The notes under the pieces are model-generated. The model saw only the letters and a list, made by a program, of their open reading frames with translations, searched no databases and was not told where the DNA came from. From Tabrizicola aquatica (GTDB taxonomy: Bacteria; Pseudomonadota; Alphaproteobacteria; Rhodobacterales; Rhodobacteraceae), in the NCBI RefSeq assembly GCF_002900975.1, contig NZ_PJON01000003.1, positions 1 through 64,000 on the forward strand: a DNA stretch of 64,000 nucleotides, given 5' to 3'. The translations under genes were made by a program, and so were the position numbers. Positions 26,666 to 35,975 of the stretch are shown here, piece by piece (positions within the stretch are counted from its first letter, which is position 1; the number at the start of each line of letters is the position of its first letter).

Positions 26666-27291
26666 AGGCGCGGCTGGCGGCGGAAAGGTTGTCGGTCCTG
26701 GGCGGCTTTGCCGTGACCGAGGGGGAAGAGGGGTTTCCGCCGGGGACGCGGACGCTGCTTCTTTTGGGGCCGGCCGAGCCGGGGTTCTGGGCGCATCTGA
26801 CGGCCCAGCCGGAATGGGGTGACCCGGACCCGGTGGACCGCTGGTCGCGTCGGGTGATCGGACGGCTGGCCTGTGACCTGGGGGCCAAGGCGCTGTTTCC
26901 CTTTGGCGGGCCGCCCTATCACCCGTTCTACGCTTGGGCGCTGCGGACGGGGCGGGTCTGGGACAGCCCGGTGCGGCTTCTGGTTCACGCGGACCAGGGG
27001 CTGATGGTCAGCTTTCGCGGCGCGCTGGCGCTGAAGGAGGCGGTTCCGGTGCCGCCCCCGCTGGCAAAGCCCTGCGACGGCTGCCCGGCCCCCTGCCTGA
27101 CAGCCTGCCCGGCCGGCGCGCTGACCGGGGCGGGCTATGACCTGCCCGCCTGCCACGGGTTTCTGGACCAGCCCGAGGGGGCCGACTGCATGACAGGCGG
27201 TTGTCTTGTGCGCCGCGCTTGCCCGCTGTCGCAAAGCTATGCAAGACTACCCGAACAGTCGGCCTATCACATGAGGCAGTTCCACAGATGA
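26632..27291 (+). CDS. Ferredoxin-like 4Fe-4S protein
   Basis: A 219-residue protein whose C-terminal half holds two cysteine groups, CDGCPAPCLTACPAGAL and CMTGGCLVRRACP, fitting binding of iron-sulphur clusters in the style of the QueG C-terminus. The N-terminal half (FPFGGPPYHPFYAWAL and neighbours) is conserved in alphaproteobacterial homologues of unknown role. The start is taken as GTG 26632, overlapping the desaturase gene by 34 bases, because the homologous N-terminal helix begins there; TTG at 26686 is a shorter option. The overlap and the ATGA junction with the next gene indicate one operon. Confidence 0.75.
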   Translation: MDAGAALLPALEARLAAERLSVLGGFAVTEGEEGFPPGTRTLLLLGPAEPGFWAHLTAQPEWGDPDPVDRWSRRVIGRLACDLGAKALFPFGGPPYHPFYAWALRTGRVWDSPVRLLVHADQGLMVSFRGALALKEAVPVPPPLAKPCDGCPAPCLTACPAGALTGAGYDLPACHGFLDQPEGADCMTGGCLVRRACPLSQSYARLPEQSAYHMRQFHR

Positions 27292-27791
27292 AGCGGTTGA
27301 TCCTGACGCGGCATGCGAAATCCTCGTGGGATGATCCGCTGACCCCCGACCATGACCGCCCCTTGAACGAGCGGGGCAAGGCGGCGGCGGCGGATCTGGG
27401 GCAATGGCTGGCCAGCCGCGACTATGTGCCGGGCGAGGTCCTGTGTTCGGACGCGGTGCGGACGCGCAAGACATTCTCGGGGATCGCGCCGGCGCTGCCG
27501 GGGGCCCCTGTGCTGGAGCTGAAGCCGGCGCTGTATCATGCCGGGCCGGATGTGATGATGGCGGTGCTGAAACACGCGAAGGCGGATGTGGTGATGATGA
27601 TCGGGCACAACCCCGGCATCGCGGAATTCGCGGCAAGGCTGGTCGCGCATCCGCCCTCGAACGCCGAGTTCGCGCGTTATCCGACCGGGGCGACCCTGGT
27701 CGTCGACTTCGACGCGCCGGACTGGGGCGCGGTGGCCTTTGGGCAGGGCGTGGTCGTCGATTTCATCGTCCCGCGCGAGATCCTGGTCTAG
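27288..27791 (+). CDS. SixA-type histidine phosphatase
   Basis: A 167-residue member of the branch-1 histidine phosphatase superfamily. Catalytic elements seen are the N-terminal RHAKSSW (phospho-acceptor His 9) and the second His in MIGHNPGI. SixA-type proteins dephosphorylate phosphohistidine, for example on histidine phosphotransfer proteins. The ATG overlaps the previous stop (ATGA), so its translation is coupled to the Fe-S protein. Its target here is unknown. Confidence 0.88.
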   Translation: MKRLILTRHAKSSWDDPLTPDHDRPLNERGKAAAADLGQWLASRDYVPGEVLCSDAVRTRKTFSGIAPALPGAPVLELKPALYHAGPDVMMAVLKHAKADVVMMIGHNPGIAEFAARLVAHPPSNAEFARYPTGATLVVDFDAPDWGAVAFGQGVVVDFIVPREILV

Positions 27792-27857
27792 GGCCCTGGC
27801 ATCTGGACCCGGGGTCCGGCTTGCGTCATATCGCTGACGCCGTCCAACCCAAGCGGA

Positions 27858-30098
27858 GTGCCCGTGGACTTTCAGCGCCGCAACCTGTCCGTCCAGCGCC
27901 TGTCTGTGGCCGGGGGCCTGTCGGTCCTGAGCGCATTGCGGTCCGTGGACGGGCTGCGGCTGTTCCTGGACCTGCGCGACAGCGCGGGCCAAGCGGAGTT
28001 GGAGCAGCATTTCGCGGAAGTCACCAAGCTGGGCGAATCGGCGATTGCGCGGCCCTGGCCTGGGGCGGATGCTGGGCTGGGCCTGGTGGAGACGCCGGCC
28101 GAGCCGGGCCTTTTCGCCGGCCTGCGCACCGCCCTGTCGCTGTGGAACGGCGAGAGCGTCGAGACCGTGCGAAGCTGGCTTCTGTGGCTGAACGGGCAGC
28201 ACGGATTGCAGGCCGCGCTGATCCTGGACCGCTCGCCCCCCGACGAGGCGGTGGCGGCGGCTGATCAGCTTGAGGCGGCCTTGCGCGACACGCCGGATCT
28301 GGCGGGCCTGCGACTGGTGCTGGTCAGCGCCGATGTGGCCCTGGGCGATCCCAAGCTTGGCCACGAGGCGCATCCGATGAACTTGCCCGATGCGCCGGGC
28401 AAGGACCGGATGGAAGCGCCCCTGCCCGATCCCTGGCGCGCGCCGATCCAGTTCCACGCCTGGTACGAGCTGGCCCGGTGGCAGTTCCTGACCGGGGCGC
28501 GGTCGGTGCTGGCGCTGGACCCGATCGACCTGCTGCCTGCGCCCGAGGCCGGTGTGCCGACCGTGTTCGAGGCCGCCGAGACCCTGAGGGGCGCCTATCT
28601 GCCGCTGAGCGGGCAGCGCGCCTATCCCTGGACGCTGCGGCCCGACGCGCCGGCCGAGTTCGGCGACCATATCTGCACCCGGTTCGATGCCGGGCCGGAT
28701 CTTGCGCGCTGGTGCGTCGCACCGGCCAAGGGCGGGGCGGGCGGGCTGTGGCGCTGGCGCCGGATCACCGGGATGCGCGCCGCCCCGGTGCCACGCGACT
28801 TTTACCGCTGTGTCGCGCTGCGGACCGCAAGTCAGGCGGACCAGCCGCAAGCGGTGTCGCGGCTGGTGCCGAAATCCAGCCTGGTGGAAAATCCGGTGCT
28901 GGCGGCGATCTCGACCCAGCTTGGCGCGGCACCGCGCCGGATACCGCAAGCGGCCTTGCGCCCGATCGACGGTCCGGGACAGGACGTCACCATCGTCAGC
29001 ACGATGAAGAACGAGGGGCCGTTCATCCTGGAATGGCTGGCTTATCACCGCATCGTCGGGATCGAGAAGTTCCTGATCTATACCAATGACTGCACCGACG
29101 GGACCGATCACTTTCTGAAGCTGCTGGCCCGGAAGGGCCTGATCGAACACCGCGAGAATCCCTATCGCGAATCAGGGCTGAAACCGCAGCACGCAGCACT
29201 GGCCGCTGCCGACCGCGAGGCGCTGGTGACCGGGGCGTCCTGGGTCATCTGCATGGACGTGGACGAATACATCAACGTCAAGACCGGCGACGGCACGCTT
29301 GCCGCGCTGTTTGCGGCGGTACCGGACGCGAACCTGATCAGCATGACCTGGCGGCTGTTCGGCAACGGCGATGTGCAGGGTTTTGATCCCGCGCCGATCA
29401 TCGGCCAATTCGACCGGTGCGCCCCGGAAATGGCGCGCAAGCCGCATCAGGCCTGGGGCTTCAAGACCATGTTCCGCAACCTGGGCCTGTTCCGCAAGCT
29501 TGGGGTCCATCGGCCCAAGGGCCTGGTCGCGGCGCTGAGCGACCGGATCAACTGGGTCAACGGATCGGGCCGGGCGATGCCCGAGTCGGTGTATCGCACC
29601 GCCTGGCGGTCCTCGCTTTCGACGGTGGGCTATGACCTGGTGCAGTTGAACCACTATGCCGTGCGCTCGGCCGAAAGCTTTCTGGTCAAGCGCGACCGGG
29701 GGCGGGTGAACCATGTCGACCGCGACCAGGGCCTGGCCTACTGGTTCAGGATGAACAACAATTCCGAGGTGGAGCGCGGCATCATGCGGATGATCCCGGC
29801 GCTGGAACAGGAAATGGCGCGGCTGCTGGCCGACCCCGAGATCCGCGCCGCGCATGAAGGCTGCATCGCCGCCCATCGGGCGCATATCGCGCGACTGATC
29901 GAGACCGAGCAATACAGCCGCTTCTATGCGGAAATCACCGGCGAGCGGATGCAGCGGCTAAGCCGGATGCACCGGCATTTCGGCACGAACGTGTTTCTTG
30001 CCGGGCCGGAAGTCATCCCGGATGACATCGTGTTCAAGGACCATCCGGCCGACTTCTTCTTCAACGTCCCGCCTGTTGCCGAGGCGGAACACGACTGA
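27858..30098 (+). CDS. Glycosyltransferase family 2/92-like protein with novel N-terminal region
   Basis: A 746-residue cytosolic protein. Residues 376-660 form a GT-A domain of the Glyco_tranf_2_4 type: VTIVSTMKNEGPFILEW, YTNDCTDGTD and a metal-binding CMDVDEY (466-471). Residues 1-370 are not recognisable to me; they include an LILDRSPPDEA segment and a tryptophan-rich stretch. The start is GTG 27858 (GTG 27864 also possible). It ends nine bases from the end of the convergent gene at 30108-32819, whose own C-terminal domain is a close paralog. Likely role: adding a sugar to a surface glycan; donor and acceptor unknown. Confidence 0.78.
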   Translation: MPVDFQRRNLSVQRLSVAGGLSVLSALRSVDGLRLFLDLRDSAGQAELEQHFAEVTKLGESAIARPWPGADAGLGLVETPAEPGLFAGLRTALSLWNGESVETVRSWLLWLNGQHGLQAALILDRSPPDEAVAAADQLEAALRDTPDLAGLRLVLVSADVALGDPKLGHEAHPMNLPDAPGKDRMEAPLPDPWRAPIQFHAWYELARWQFLTGARSVLALDPIDLLPAPEAGVPTVFEAAETLRGAYLPLSGQRAYPWTLRPDAPAEFGDHICTRFDAGPDLARWCVAPAKGGAGGLWRWRRITGMRAAPVPRDFYRCVALRTASQADQPQAVSRLVPKSSLVENPVLAAISTQLGAAPRRIPQAALRPIDGPGQDVTIVSTMKNEGPFILEWLAYHRIVGIEKFLIYTNDCTDGTDHFLKLLARKGLIEHRENPYRESGLKPQHAALAAADREALVTGASWVICMDVDEYINVKTGDGTLAALFAAVPDANLISMTWRLFGNGDVQGFDPAPIIGQFDRCAPEMARKPHQAWGFKTMFRNLGLFRKLGVHRPKGLVAALSDRINWVNGSGRAMPESVYRTAWRSSLSTVGYDLVQLNHYAVRSAESFLVKRDRGRVNHVDRDQGLAYWFRMNNNSEVERGIMRMIPALEQEMARLLADPEIRAAHEGCIAAHRAHIARLIETEQYSRFYAEITGERMQRLSRMHRHFGTNVFLAGPEVIPDDIVFKDHPADFFFNVPPVAEAEHD

Positions 30099-30107
30099 CG
30101 GCCCGGT

Positions 30108-32819
30108 CTAGTCCTCGACCTCGGGCCCGGTCCCGTCCCAGGCGTTGGCCATGATCCAGTCGCGGCGCATGACGAACTCCGGTTCGGCGGCGATGCTGTC
30201 GATCTTCGCGCGGTGCCAGGCGCAGGCGTCGGCCTGCAGGGCCATGAGCTTGGCGTCGGATTGATATGTCTGGTCGTAATAGGCGCGGGCCGCAGCCTCC
30301 AGCGCCGGGTTGTAGGTCGAGCTGGTCGCGTCGTTGCGGTTACGCTCGCGCCAATAGCGCAGCGAAACCGACTTGTTCGCCACGACGACATCGCCGCGCA
30401 GGGTCTTCATGAAGAAGCTTTCCAGCGATCTGAGGGCATAGTGGTCAAGCGAGACAAGGTCATAGCTGCCACGCACGTCCATGCCGTTCTGGCTGGCGTC
30501 CTGGTGAAACCAGTCGGTCGGCCGGCCCGAGCCATCCAGCCAGCGCGGTGCGCTGTCGGCCTGGAAATCGGGCCGGTGGTTGCGCAGCTTGGCCAAGAGA
30601 GGGGACAGCCGGGTGATCGTCTTGACCCCACGGCGCGCGCGTCGTTTGCCGGGCGCCTCGATCTGGTGGGCGGGAAACTGCGGGCGGATCCAGCCGGGCG
30701 TGAAGTGGGCCCGCCCGTTCGCGCCGTGGTTCAACTCGCTGATCGACAGCGCGTCGAACGGTCCGGTGGCCTGGAAAAGATCGGTCAGCTGACCCGCGCC
30801 GCACCGGATGTTCAGGAATTCGTCGACATCCATCGAGATGACGAAATCGGATCGCCGAAAGACCGGCAGCATCTGGGTATAGGCCAGGGCAAGCGGCTGG
30901 AACGCGGGCGAGCCGGCCACGAGCGCGGGGTTCGGCAGGTGCTGCACCTCGCCCCGGGCGGCGAGGTGGTCGAGGATCCGGTCGGTGCCGTCGCTGCAAT
31001 CATTGGTGAAGACGACGAAATCGGTGACCCCCACTGCCCGGTGCCAGGCCAGCCATTCCAGGATGAAGGGGCCTTCGTCCTTCATGCAGGTGGTGATCAG
31101 AACGCGCGGGTTCTGTGGCGGCCAGGGGCGGGCGGATTGCGCGGGCATCGGGGTGCCATCGGGTTGGGCGGGCGCCGCGTCCTGGCGCAGGAAGCGTTGG
31201 ACCGGGCTGCCGGGCGCTGTGTCGCGGGCGGGGTGCAGGCCCTTGGACTTCAGGACCGCGGCGATCCGCTTCTGCCCTTCGGGACCGTAGACGACCGGGT
31301 GTTGGGTCAGGATGAGATGGCGCAGGCTGGACAGGTCGACCGCGTCGAACAGCCCAAGTTCGCTGCCAGCGATGTCGCAGACCAGGACCGTGGGGCGCAG
31401 GTCCTGCATCAACTGGGCCAGCCCCACGGCGGGCACCTGCGCGACCCGTGAGAAGGGGCGCGAGGGCCCGTCCAGCGAGGAGGCCCGGAAATCGGCGCGG
31501 ATATAGAAGGGTGGGTTGGCGTCTGGCTGGTCCACGACCACCGCGTTTCGCAACTCCACCCGGTCCTGCAGGCCATTCAGGCGACAGGTTTCCCGGATGA
31601 TCGGGATCAGGTCGGGATTGGCTTCCACGGCGACCACCCGGTCCACCCCGGGCGTTGCGGCGGCAAGGGCAGAGCAAAGGCCAAGGCCGGCACCCAGATC
31701 AAGGACCCGGTCGCCAGGCCGCAGGACCAGGCGCAGGGCCGCGCAGGCGTCGCCGCTATAGCGGCCCCGGCGCAGCGGCTTTTCGATCCGGGGCCGGATG
31801 ATCCGCGGGTCGAAGGGAACCTGCAGCCCGTGGCAGAGGATCACATCGGCTGTGGCCATGGCGACGGGTGCGGCAGCGGGCTTGGCGAGGGGGGCGGCAG
31901 CGGGCTTGGCGGGCTTTTGCGCTGTCGGCGGGGCCCCCGCTGGCAGGGCATGCGCATCATCGTCGTCATCGTCGGTCACGGGTGCCGAAGTCTTCTTGGC
32001 CGGGATCGGCGCCAGGCGCGGGTCGATCCCGTGCTTCAGGACCGCGCGGTAGAGGAAGCTGCCTGGCCGGGGGCGGTTGCCCTCGGCCTCTTGCAGGCGG
32101 GGTTTCATGCGGCGCGCCCAAAGGTGGACGGCACGGGTGTCGGCGTCCAGAAACTCGGTCTCGATCTGGTGGCGCGGCAGCAGCATCTTGTTGCGGTCAC
32201 GGAACGACACCGGGTAGAAGGCCGCCTGCGGCAGGGCATGGGCCCATTCGCCGCTTTGCTTCAGAAAATGGGTAAAGGCGGCAGGGCCGGTCAGGCCCCA
32301 ATCCTGGTCGCAGAAATGCACCGGTGTGCCGGCGTCCTTGGCCGCTTGCAGCACCGCCCGCTTCTCGGCGCTGAGCCAGGGGCCGATGGCATGGACATCG
32401 GCCACGAAGTCAAGCAGTTGCGCCAGGGTCTGCGACCCGGTGGGCAGGCGCATCACGGCATTGCAGACCAGATCCTTCTTCTCCAGCCCGAAGACATAGC
32501 CATCGCGGAAATCGAAGGGTTTCACGCACAGGACATCGGCATCCACCCAGATGCAATCCGTCTTGGCCATGAGGTGCAGCCGCCAGATATCCGCGTGGAT
32601 CGCGGGGCTGCCGGTCCGGCGATGCCGAATGATGTTGTCGCCGGGAAAGATGTCGTTGGCATCGCAAAGCGTCACGCCCTGTGGGACATTGGCAACCTTG
32701 TCGTAGGTGTAAAGCCGCATCTCGTGCCCGGCGTCCACGAAGGACCTCAAGCAAAGCTGCTCCAGCCAGGACAGTTCGGGTCCGATCCACAGCGTGGCGA
32801 TCGTCGGCAAGGTCGGCAT
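30108..32819 (-). CDS. Trifunctional fusion: GT32-like transferase, FkbM methyltransferase, GT2-like transferase
   Basis: A 903-residue protein of three enzyme domains. Residues 1-265 resemble a DXD-type glycosyltransferase (HADIWRLHLM, then WVDADVLCVKP with DAD at 93-95). A low-complexity linker (about 272-325) has an aspartate run and Ala/Pro/Lys repeats. Residues 330-550 carry an FkbM-type SAM methyltransferase (VLDLGAGLGLCSALAA, VAVEANPDL). Residues 572-900 are a Glyco_tranf_2_4 domain (TTCMKDEGPFILEWL, FTNDCSDGTD, MDVDEFLN). Such an assembly suggests sequential sugar transfer and O-methylation of one glycan. The acceptor is unknown. The gene is convergent with its paralog. Confidence 0.78.
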   Translation of the reverse strand: MPTLPTIATLWIGPELSWLEQLCLRSFVDAGHEMRLYTYDKVANVPQGVTLCDANDIFPGDNIIRHRRTGSPAIHADIWRLHLMAKTDCIWVDADVLCVKPFDFRDGYVFGLEKKDLVCNAVMRLPTGSQTLAQLLDFVADVHAIGPWLSAEKRAVLQAAKDAGTPVHFCDQDWGLTGPAAFTHFLKQSGEWAHALPQAAFYPVSFRDRNKMLLPRHQIETEFLDADTRAVHLWARRMKPRLQEAEGNRPRPGSFLYRAVLKHGIDPRLAPIPAKKTSAPVTDDDDDDAHALPAGAPPTAQKPAKPAAAPLAKPAAAPVAMATADVILCHGLQVPFDPRIIRPRIEKPLRRGRYSGDACAALRLVLRPGDRVLDLGAGLGLCSALAAATPGVDRVVAVEANPDLIPIIRETCRLNGLQDRVELRNAVVVDQPDANPPFYIRADFRASSLDGPSRPFSRVAQVPAVGLAQLMQDLRPTVLVCDIAGSELGLFDAVDLSSLRHLILTQHPVVYGPEGQKRIAAVLKSKGLHPARDTAPGSPVQRFLRQDAAPAQPDGTPMPAQSARPWPPQNPRVLITTCMKDEGPFILEWLAWHRAVGVTDFVVFTNDCSDGTDRILDHLAARGEVQHLPNPALVAGSPAFQPLALAYTQMLPVFRRSDFVISMDVDEFLNIRCGAGQLTDLFQATGPFDALSISELNHGANGRAHFTPGWIRPQFPAHQIEAPGKRRARRGVKTITRLSPLLAKLRNHRPDFQADSAPRWLDGSGRPTDWFHQDASQNGMDVRGSYDLVSLDHYALRSLESFFMKTLRGDVVVANKSVSLRYWRERNRNDATSSTYNPALEAAARAYYDQTYQSDAKLMALQADACAWHRAKIDSIAAEPEFVMRRDWIMANAWDGTGPEVED

Positions 32820-32996
32820 GATACGCTCGGATGCGGCGGCTTAGGCTGTCTATGTGATGCGGTCTTGGCCTGTCAATGACGACCGCCGCTGCAGCACAGG
32901 GCATCGGGGGACTGTGGCCCGGCCGGGCGAATTGCCGTGGAACAGCGTGTTTTGTGGAGCGTGATCCAGAACGCGGGCCCGTTCCGGGCAAGGGGT

Positions 32997-33020
32997 GGCC
33001 GGGGGCGCTGACCCCCGGCC
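32997..33020 (-). terminator. GC hairpin after the purine permease gene
   Basis: A perfect 9-bp stem (GGCCGGGGG 32997-33005 with CCCCCGGCC 33012-33020, six-base loop) begins seven bases past the permease stop on the minus strand. The absence of a T-tract leaves termination efficiency open. The remaining sequence to the trifunctional transferase start (32820-32996) shows no gene. Confidence 0.5.
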
Positions 33021-33026
33021 GGTTGC

Positions 33027-34502
33027 TTAGTGGTCGGCCATGGCCGCAGCGGCCTTCGCCTCGGCCTGCGAGCCGCGCGCGCCGTTGAAGAAGGCGTTCA
33101 GGATCACGGCGGTCAGCGAGGCCAGGAGGATGCCCGACTCGATCAGCGGGTGAAGCTCGTGCGGCATCCACTGCTTGAAGTTGGGCGCGACCAGCGGGAT
33201 CATCCCCATGCCGATCGAGACCGCGACGACGAACAGGTTGTTGCGGTTCTTCGCGAAGTCCACGCCCGCAAGGATGCGGATGCCGGTTGCGGCGACCATG
33301 CCGAACATGACAAGGCCCGCGCCGCCCAGGACCATGGTCGGGACGGATTCCACCAGGGCGCCCATCTTCGGCACCAGGCCGAGGACAATCAGGATGATCC
33401 CGCCCGCAACGCAGACAAAGCGGCTGCGCACCCCTGTCACGCCGACAAGGCCCACGTTCTGGCTGAACGAGGTATAGGGGAAGGTGTTGAAGATGCCGCC
33501 GATCAGGGTGCCGACGCCATCCGTGCGCAGGCCCGCCGAAAGCATCGGTTGGGTCACCGGCTTGCCGGTCATGTCGCCCAAGGCAAGGAACATGCCCGTC
33601 GATTCGATCATCACGACGATCATCACCAGGGTCATGGTCACGATCATCACCAGATCGAAGGTCGGCATCCCGAAGTGGAACGGCGTGATCAGGCCGAACC
33701 ACGACGCGTCGGCCACCTTGGCGAAGGTCATCTTGCCCAGGGCCACGGCAATCACCGCGCCGATGATGATGCCCAACAGCACCGAGATATTGGCGACAAA
33801 GCCCTTGGCGTAGCGGGCGATGAGCAGGATCGACGCAAGCACGATGGCCGAGATGGCGATGTTGCCCATCGGCGCATAAGCCTCGTTCATCATCGTGGGG
33901 GCGGGGGCGAACTTGGGCGGCAGTTCCGGCAGGCCGGCGGCGGCGGCGCCCTCGGTCACGGCTTTAAGCCATTCGGCATGGGCCGGGTCCACGATCATCG
34001 GCGCGGTCGGGCCGACCGGGTTGCCGAAGATCCAGTTGATGCCGATCCGCATCAGGCTGACGCCGATCACCAGGATGATCGTGCCGGTGACCACCGGCGG
34101 GAAGAAGCGCAGCATTCGGCTGACGAAGGGGGCGATGATGATCGAGATCACCCCGGCCGCGATGATCGCGCCGAAGATCGCGCGGGCACCCTCGGACCCG
34201 CCTTGCGCGTTGGCCATGGCCACCATCGGGCCGACGGCGGCGAAGGTCACGCCCATCATCACCGGCAGCTTGATGCCGAACCACTGGGTCGCGCCCAGGG
34301 ACTGGATCAGAGTGACAAGACCGCAGACGAAGAGGTCGGCCGAGATCAGGAAGGCAACATCGGCGGGCTCAAGCTTCAGCGCGCGGCCGACGATCAGGGG
34401 GACGGCGACGGCGCCGGCGTACATGACAAGGACGTGCTGCAGGCCAAGCGTGAAGAGCTTTGGCGGTGGCAGCATCTCGTCCACGGGATGCGTGGTGGTC
34501 AT
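33027..34502 (-). CDS. Nucleobase:cation symporter-2 (xanthine/urate permease)
   Basis: A 491-residue inner-membrane permease of the NCS2/NAT family with 12-14 helices. The NAT signature appears as QNVGLVGVTGVRSR after FNTFPYTSFS, and the substrate-site segment is VMIESTGMFLALGD. Members near urate-degradation genes usually import uric acid or xanthine, which matches the neighbours. ATG at 34502 follows AAGGAAACCACA; an upstream extension is rejected. It is the last gene of the minus-strand purine operon, 89 bases after allA. Confidence 0.9.
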   Translation of the reverse strand: MTTTHPVDEMLPPPKLFTLGLQHVLVMYAGAVAVPLIVGRALKLEPADVAFLISADLFVCGLVTLIQSLGATQWFGIKLPVMMGVTFAAVGPMVAMANAQGGSEGARAIFGAIIAAGVISIIIAPFVSRMLRFFPPVVTGTIILVIGVSLMRIGINWIFGNPVGPTAPMIVDPAHAEWLKAVTEGAAAAGLPELPPKFAPAPTMMNEAYAPMGNIAISAIVLASILLIARYAKGFVANISVLLGIIIGAVIAVALGKMTFAKVADASWFGLITPFHFGMPTFDLVMIVTMTLVMIVVMIESTGMFLALGDMTGKPVTQPMLSAGLRTDGVGTLIGGIFNTFPYTSFSQNVGLVGVTGVRSRFVCVAGGIILIVLGLVPKMGALVESVPTMVLGGAGLVMFGMVAATGIRILAGVDFAKNRNNLFVVAVSIGMGMIPLVAPNFKQWMPHELHPLIESGILLASLTAVILNAFFNGARGSQAEAKAAAAMADH

Positions 34503-34591
34503 TGTGGTTTCCTTTTCCCTTGGGGCTTGTTGGTATTCTCGCCGTCTGCGCATTGCCCCTGCATGCGCTCCGGTTAGGACGCCCCCGATGG

Positions 34592-35068
34592 TCAGGGGGC
34601 GAGGACCGTCCAGGGTTGGGTGTAACGGTGTTCTTCAAGGTTCGGGGTCGGGCCGATGCGGTCGACCACAGCAAAGAGGCCGGGGGCGAAAAGGGGGGTC
34701 AAGACGCCATGCCAGGTGCCACGGTGCAGGTTGATGCCCTGCGCGCCATTGGTGAGGAAGGCCTGTGGCTGGGCGTCGGGGCCGGTGGCGACGATGACGA
34801 GGAACGGATGCTCCGTCATGGGGATGAAGGCCTGGGATCCCTCGGGGTGGCGTTCGATCAGGTCGAACTCATAGGGCAGGGCGCGGGGTTCGGCCTGGAA
34901 GATCGAGATCCCGGCGCGGGCGTCCTGCCCGAAGTCGAGCGCGGCGCGGTCGTGATGGCGGCGGCAGAGGCCGGCGTTGATCAGGCGATGCTCGCCGGTC
35001 GCGTCAAGGACGTCGCCGAAGGGGGCGAAGGCCGTTGCGGTCAGGGGGACGGGGCGGATCAGGCGCAT
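34592..35068 (-). CDS. allA: Ureidoglycolate lyase
   Basis: A 158-residue cupin-like enzyme, ureidoglycolate to glyoxylate + urea. Family hallmarks seen are FAPFGDVLDA near the N-terminus, SIFQAEPRALPYEFDLIERHPEGSQ with its metal or substrate His/Glu, and LHRGTWHGVLTPL. ATG at 35068 is the first after the hairpin element; the longer frame runs through the palindrome and the allE end. Downstream of allE by 64 bases in the same orientation. Confidence 0.9.
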   Translation of the reverse strand: MRLIRPVPLTATAFAPFGDVLDATGEHRLINAGLCRRHHDRAALDFGQDARAGISIFQAEPRALPYEFDLIERHPEGSQAFIPMTEHPFLVIVATGPDAQPQAFLTNGAQGINLHRGTWHGVLTPLFAPGLFAVVDRIGPTPNLEEHRYTQPWTVLAP

Positions 35069-35087
35069 GGCTGGTATCCTTGCGAAC

Positions 35088-35129
35088 TTTCGCAGAAAAT
35101 TCCTGGAACGAGTTTTCTGCGAAAACTCG
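35088..35129. repeat. Overlapping AT-rich palindromes inside the allE-allA junction
   Basis: Stem one pairs TTTCGCAGAAAA (35088-35099) with TTTTCTGCGAAA (35113-35124). Stem two pairs CGAGTTTT (35109-35116) with AAAACTCG (35122-35129). The stems share bases and are mutually exclusive. The element sits in the 64-base gap within an operon, so it may modulate rather than end transcription. Similar tandem elements are at 21796, 25774 and 51115. Confidence 0.55.
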
Positions 35130-35132
35130 GGG

Positions 35133-35975
35133 TCATCGAGCGGGACCAAAGGCGCCGGGGCCGCGCAGCTTGGCGTGGCGGTTGACGTCCTTGTACAGAA
35201 GATAGCGGAACGGCCCCGGTCCGGCGGCATAGCAAGCCTGCGGGCAATAGGCGCGCAGCCACATGAAATCGCCGGCCTCGACCTCGACCCAGTCCTGGTT
35301 CAGCTTGTAGACGGCCTTGCCTTCCAGGACATAGAGGCCGTGTTCCATCACGTGGGTTTCCTCGAACGGGATCACGCCTCCGGGCTGGAAGGTCACGACG
35401 TTGACATGCGCGTCGTGGCGCAGGTCGTCGGGCTCGACAAAGCGGGTGGTGCCCCAACGCTCGTTCGTTTCGGGCATCCAGCGGACCGGGACGTCGCGTT
35501 CGTTGATGACAAAGGCCTCGGGCGCAGGGACGCCGGGGGCGGGTTCGTAGATCTTGCGCAGCCAGTGGAAACGGGCAGGGGTCTGGCCTTCGGCAAGAAG
35601 CGTCCAGCGGCTGCCGGCGGGGATATAGGCGTAGGATCCATCCTCCATCTCATAGCCGGTGCCGTCGATGGTCAGGGTGGCAAGGCCGCCGGTGAAGAAC
35701 AGCCAGTGCTCGGCGCCGGTTTCGGCGTCGGGCGCGTCCGAGCCGCCGCCGGGGGCGACCTCCATCACATATTGGCTGAAGGTCTCGGCAAAGCCGGACA
35801 TGGGCCGCGCGATGAGCCAAAGCTTCGTCTGGGTCCAGCCGGGCAGGAAGCTGGTGACGATGTCGGAAAAGCAGCCCCTGGGGATGAAGGCGTAGGCGTT
35901 GGTGAAAACCGCGCGCTGGGTCATCAGGGCGGTTTGCGGCGGCAGGCCGCCGGGCGGGGTGTAATAGCTGCTCAT
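35133..35975 (-). CDS. allE: (S)-ureidoglycine aminohydrolase
   Basis: A 280-residue bicupin that converts (S)-ureidoglycine to (S)-ureidoglycolate with ammonia release, Mn-dependent in characterised members. The N-terminal cupin spans about residues 70-130 (EHWLFFTGGLATLTIDG, YAYIPAG) and the C-terminal about 190-260 (FEETHVMEHGLYVLEGKAVY, with the metal-binding His/Glu cluster, then WLRAYCPQACYAAG). The start overlaps the stop of the allantoinase-decarboxylase fusion by three bases, so translation is coupled. Confidence 0.9.
   Translation of the reverse strand: MSSYYTPPGGLPPQTALMTQRAVFTNAYAFIPRGCFSDIVTSFLPGWTQTKLWLIARPMSGFAETFSQYVMEVAPGGGSDAPDAETGAEHWLFFTGGLATLTIDGTGYEMEDGSYAYIPAGSRWTLLAEGQTPARFHWLRKIYEPAPGVPAPEAFVINERDVPVRWMPETNERWGTTRFVEPDDLRHDAHVNVVTFQPGGVIPFEETHVMEHGLYVLEGKAVYKLNQDWVEVEAGDFMWLRAYCPQACYAAGPGPFRYLLYKDVNRHAKLRGPGAFGPAR

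Noticed and set aside
27805-27817. GGACCC-G-GGGTCC as a terminator after sixA
   Set aside because: A loop of one base cannot form a hairpin and no T-run follows.
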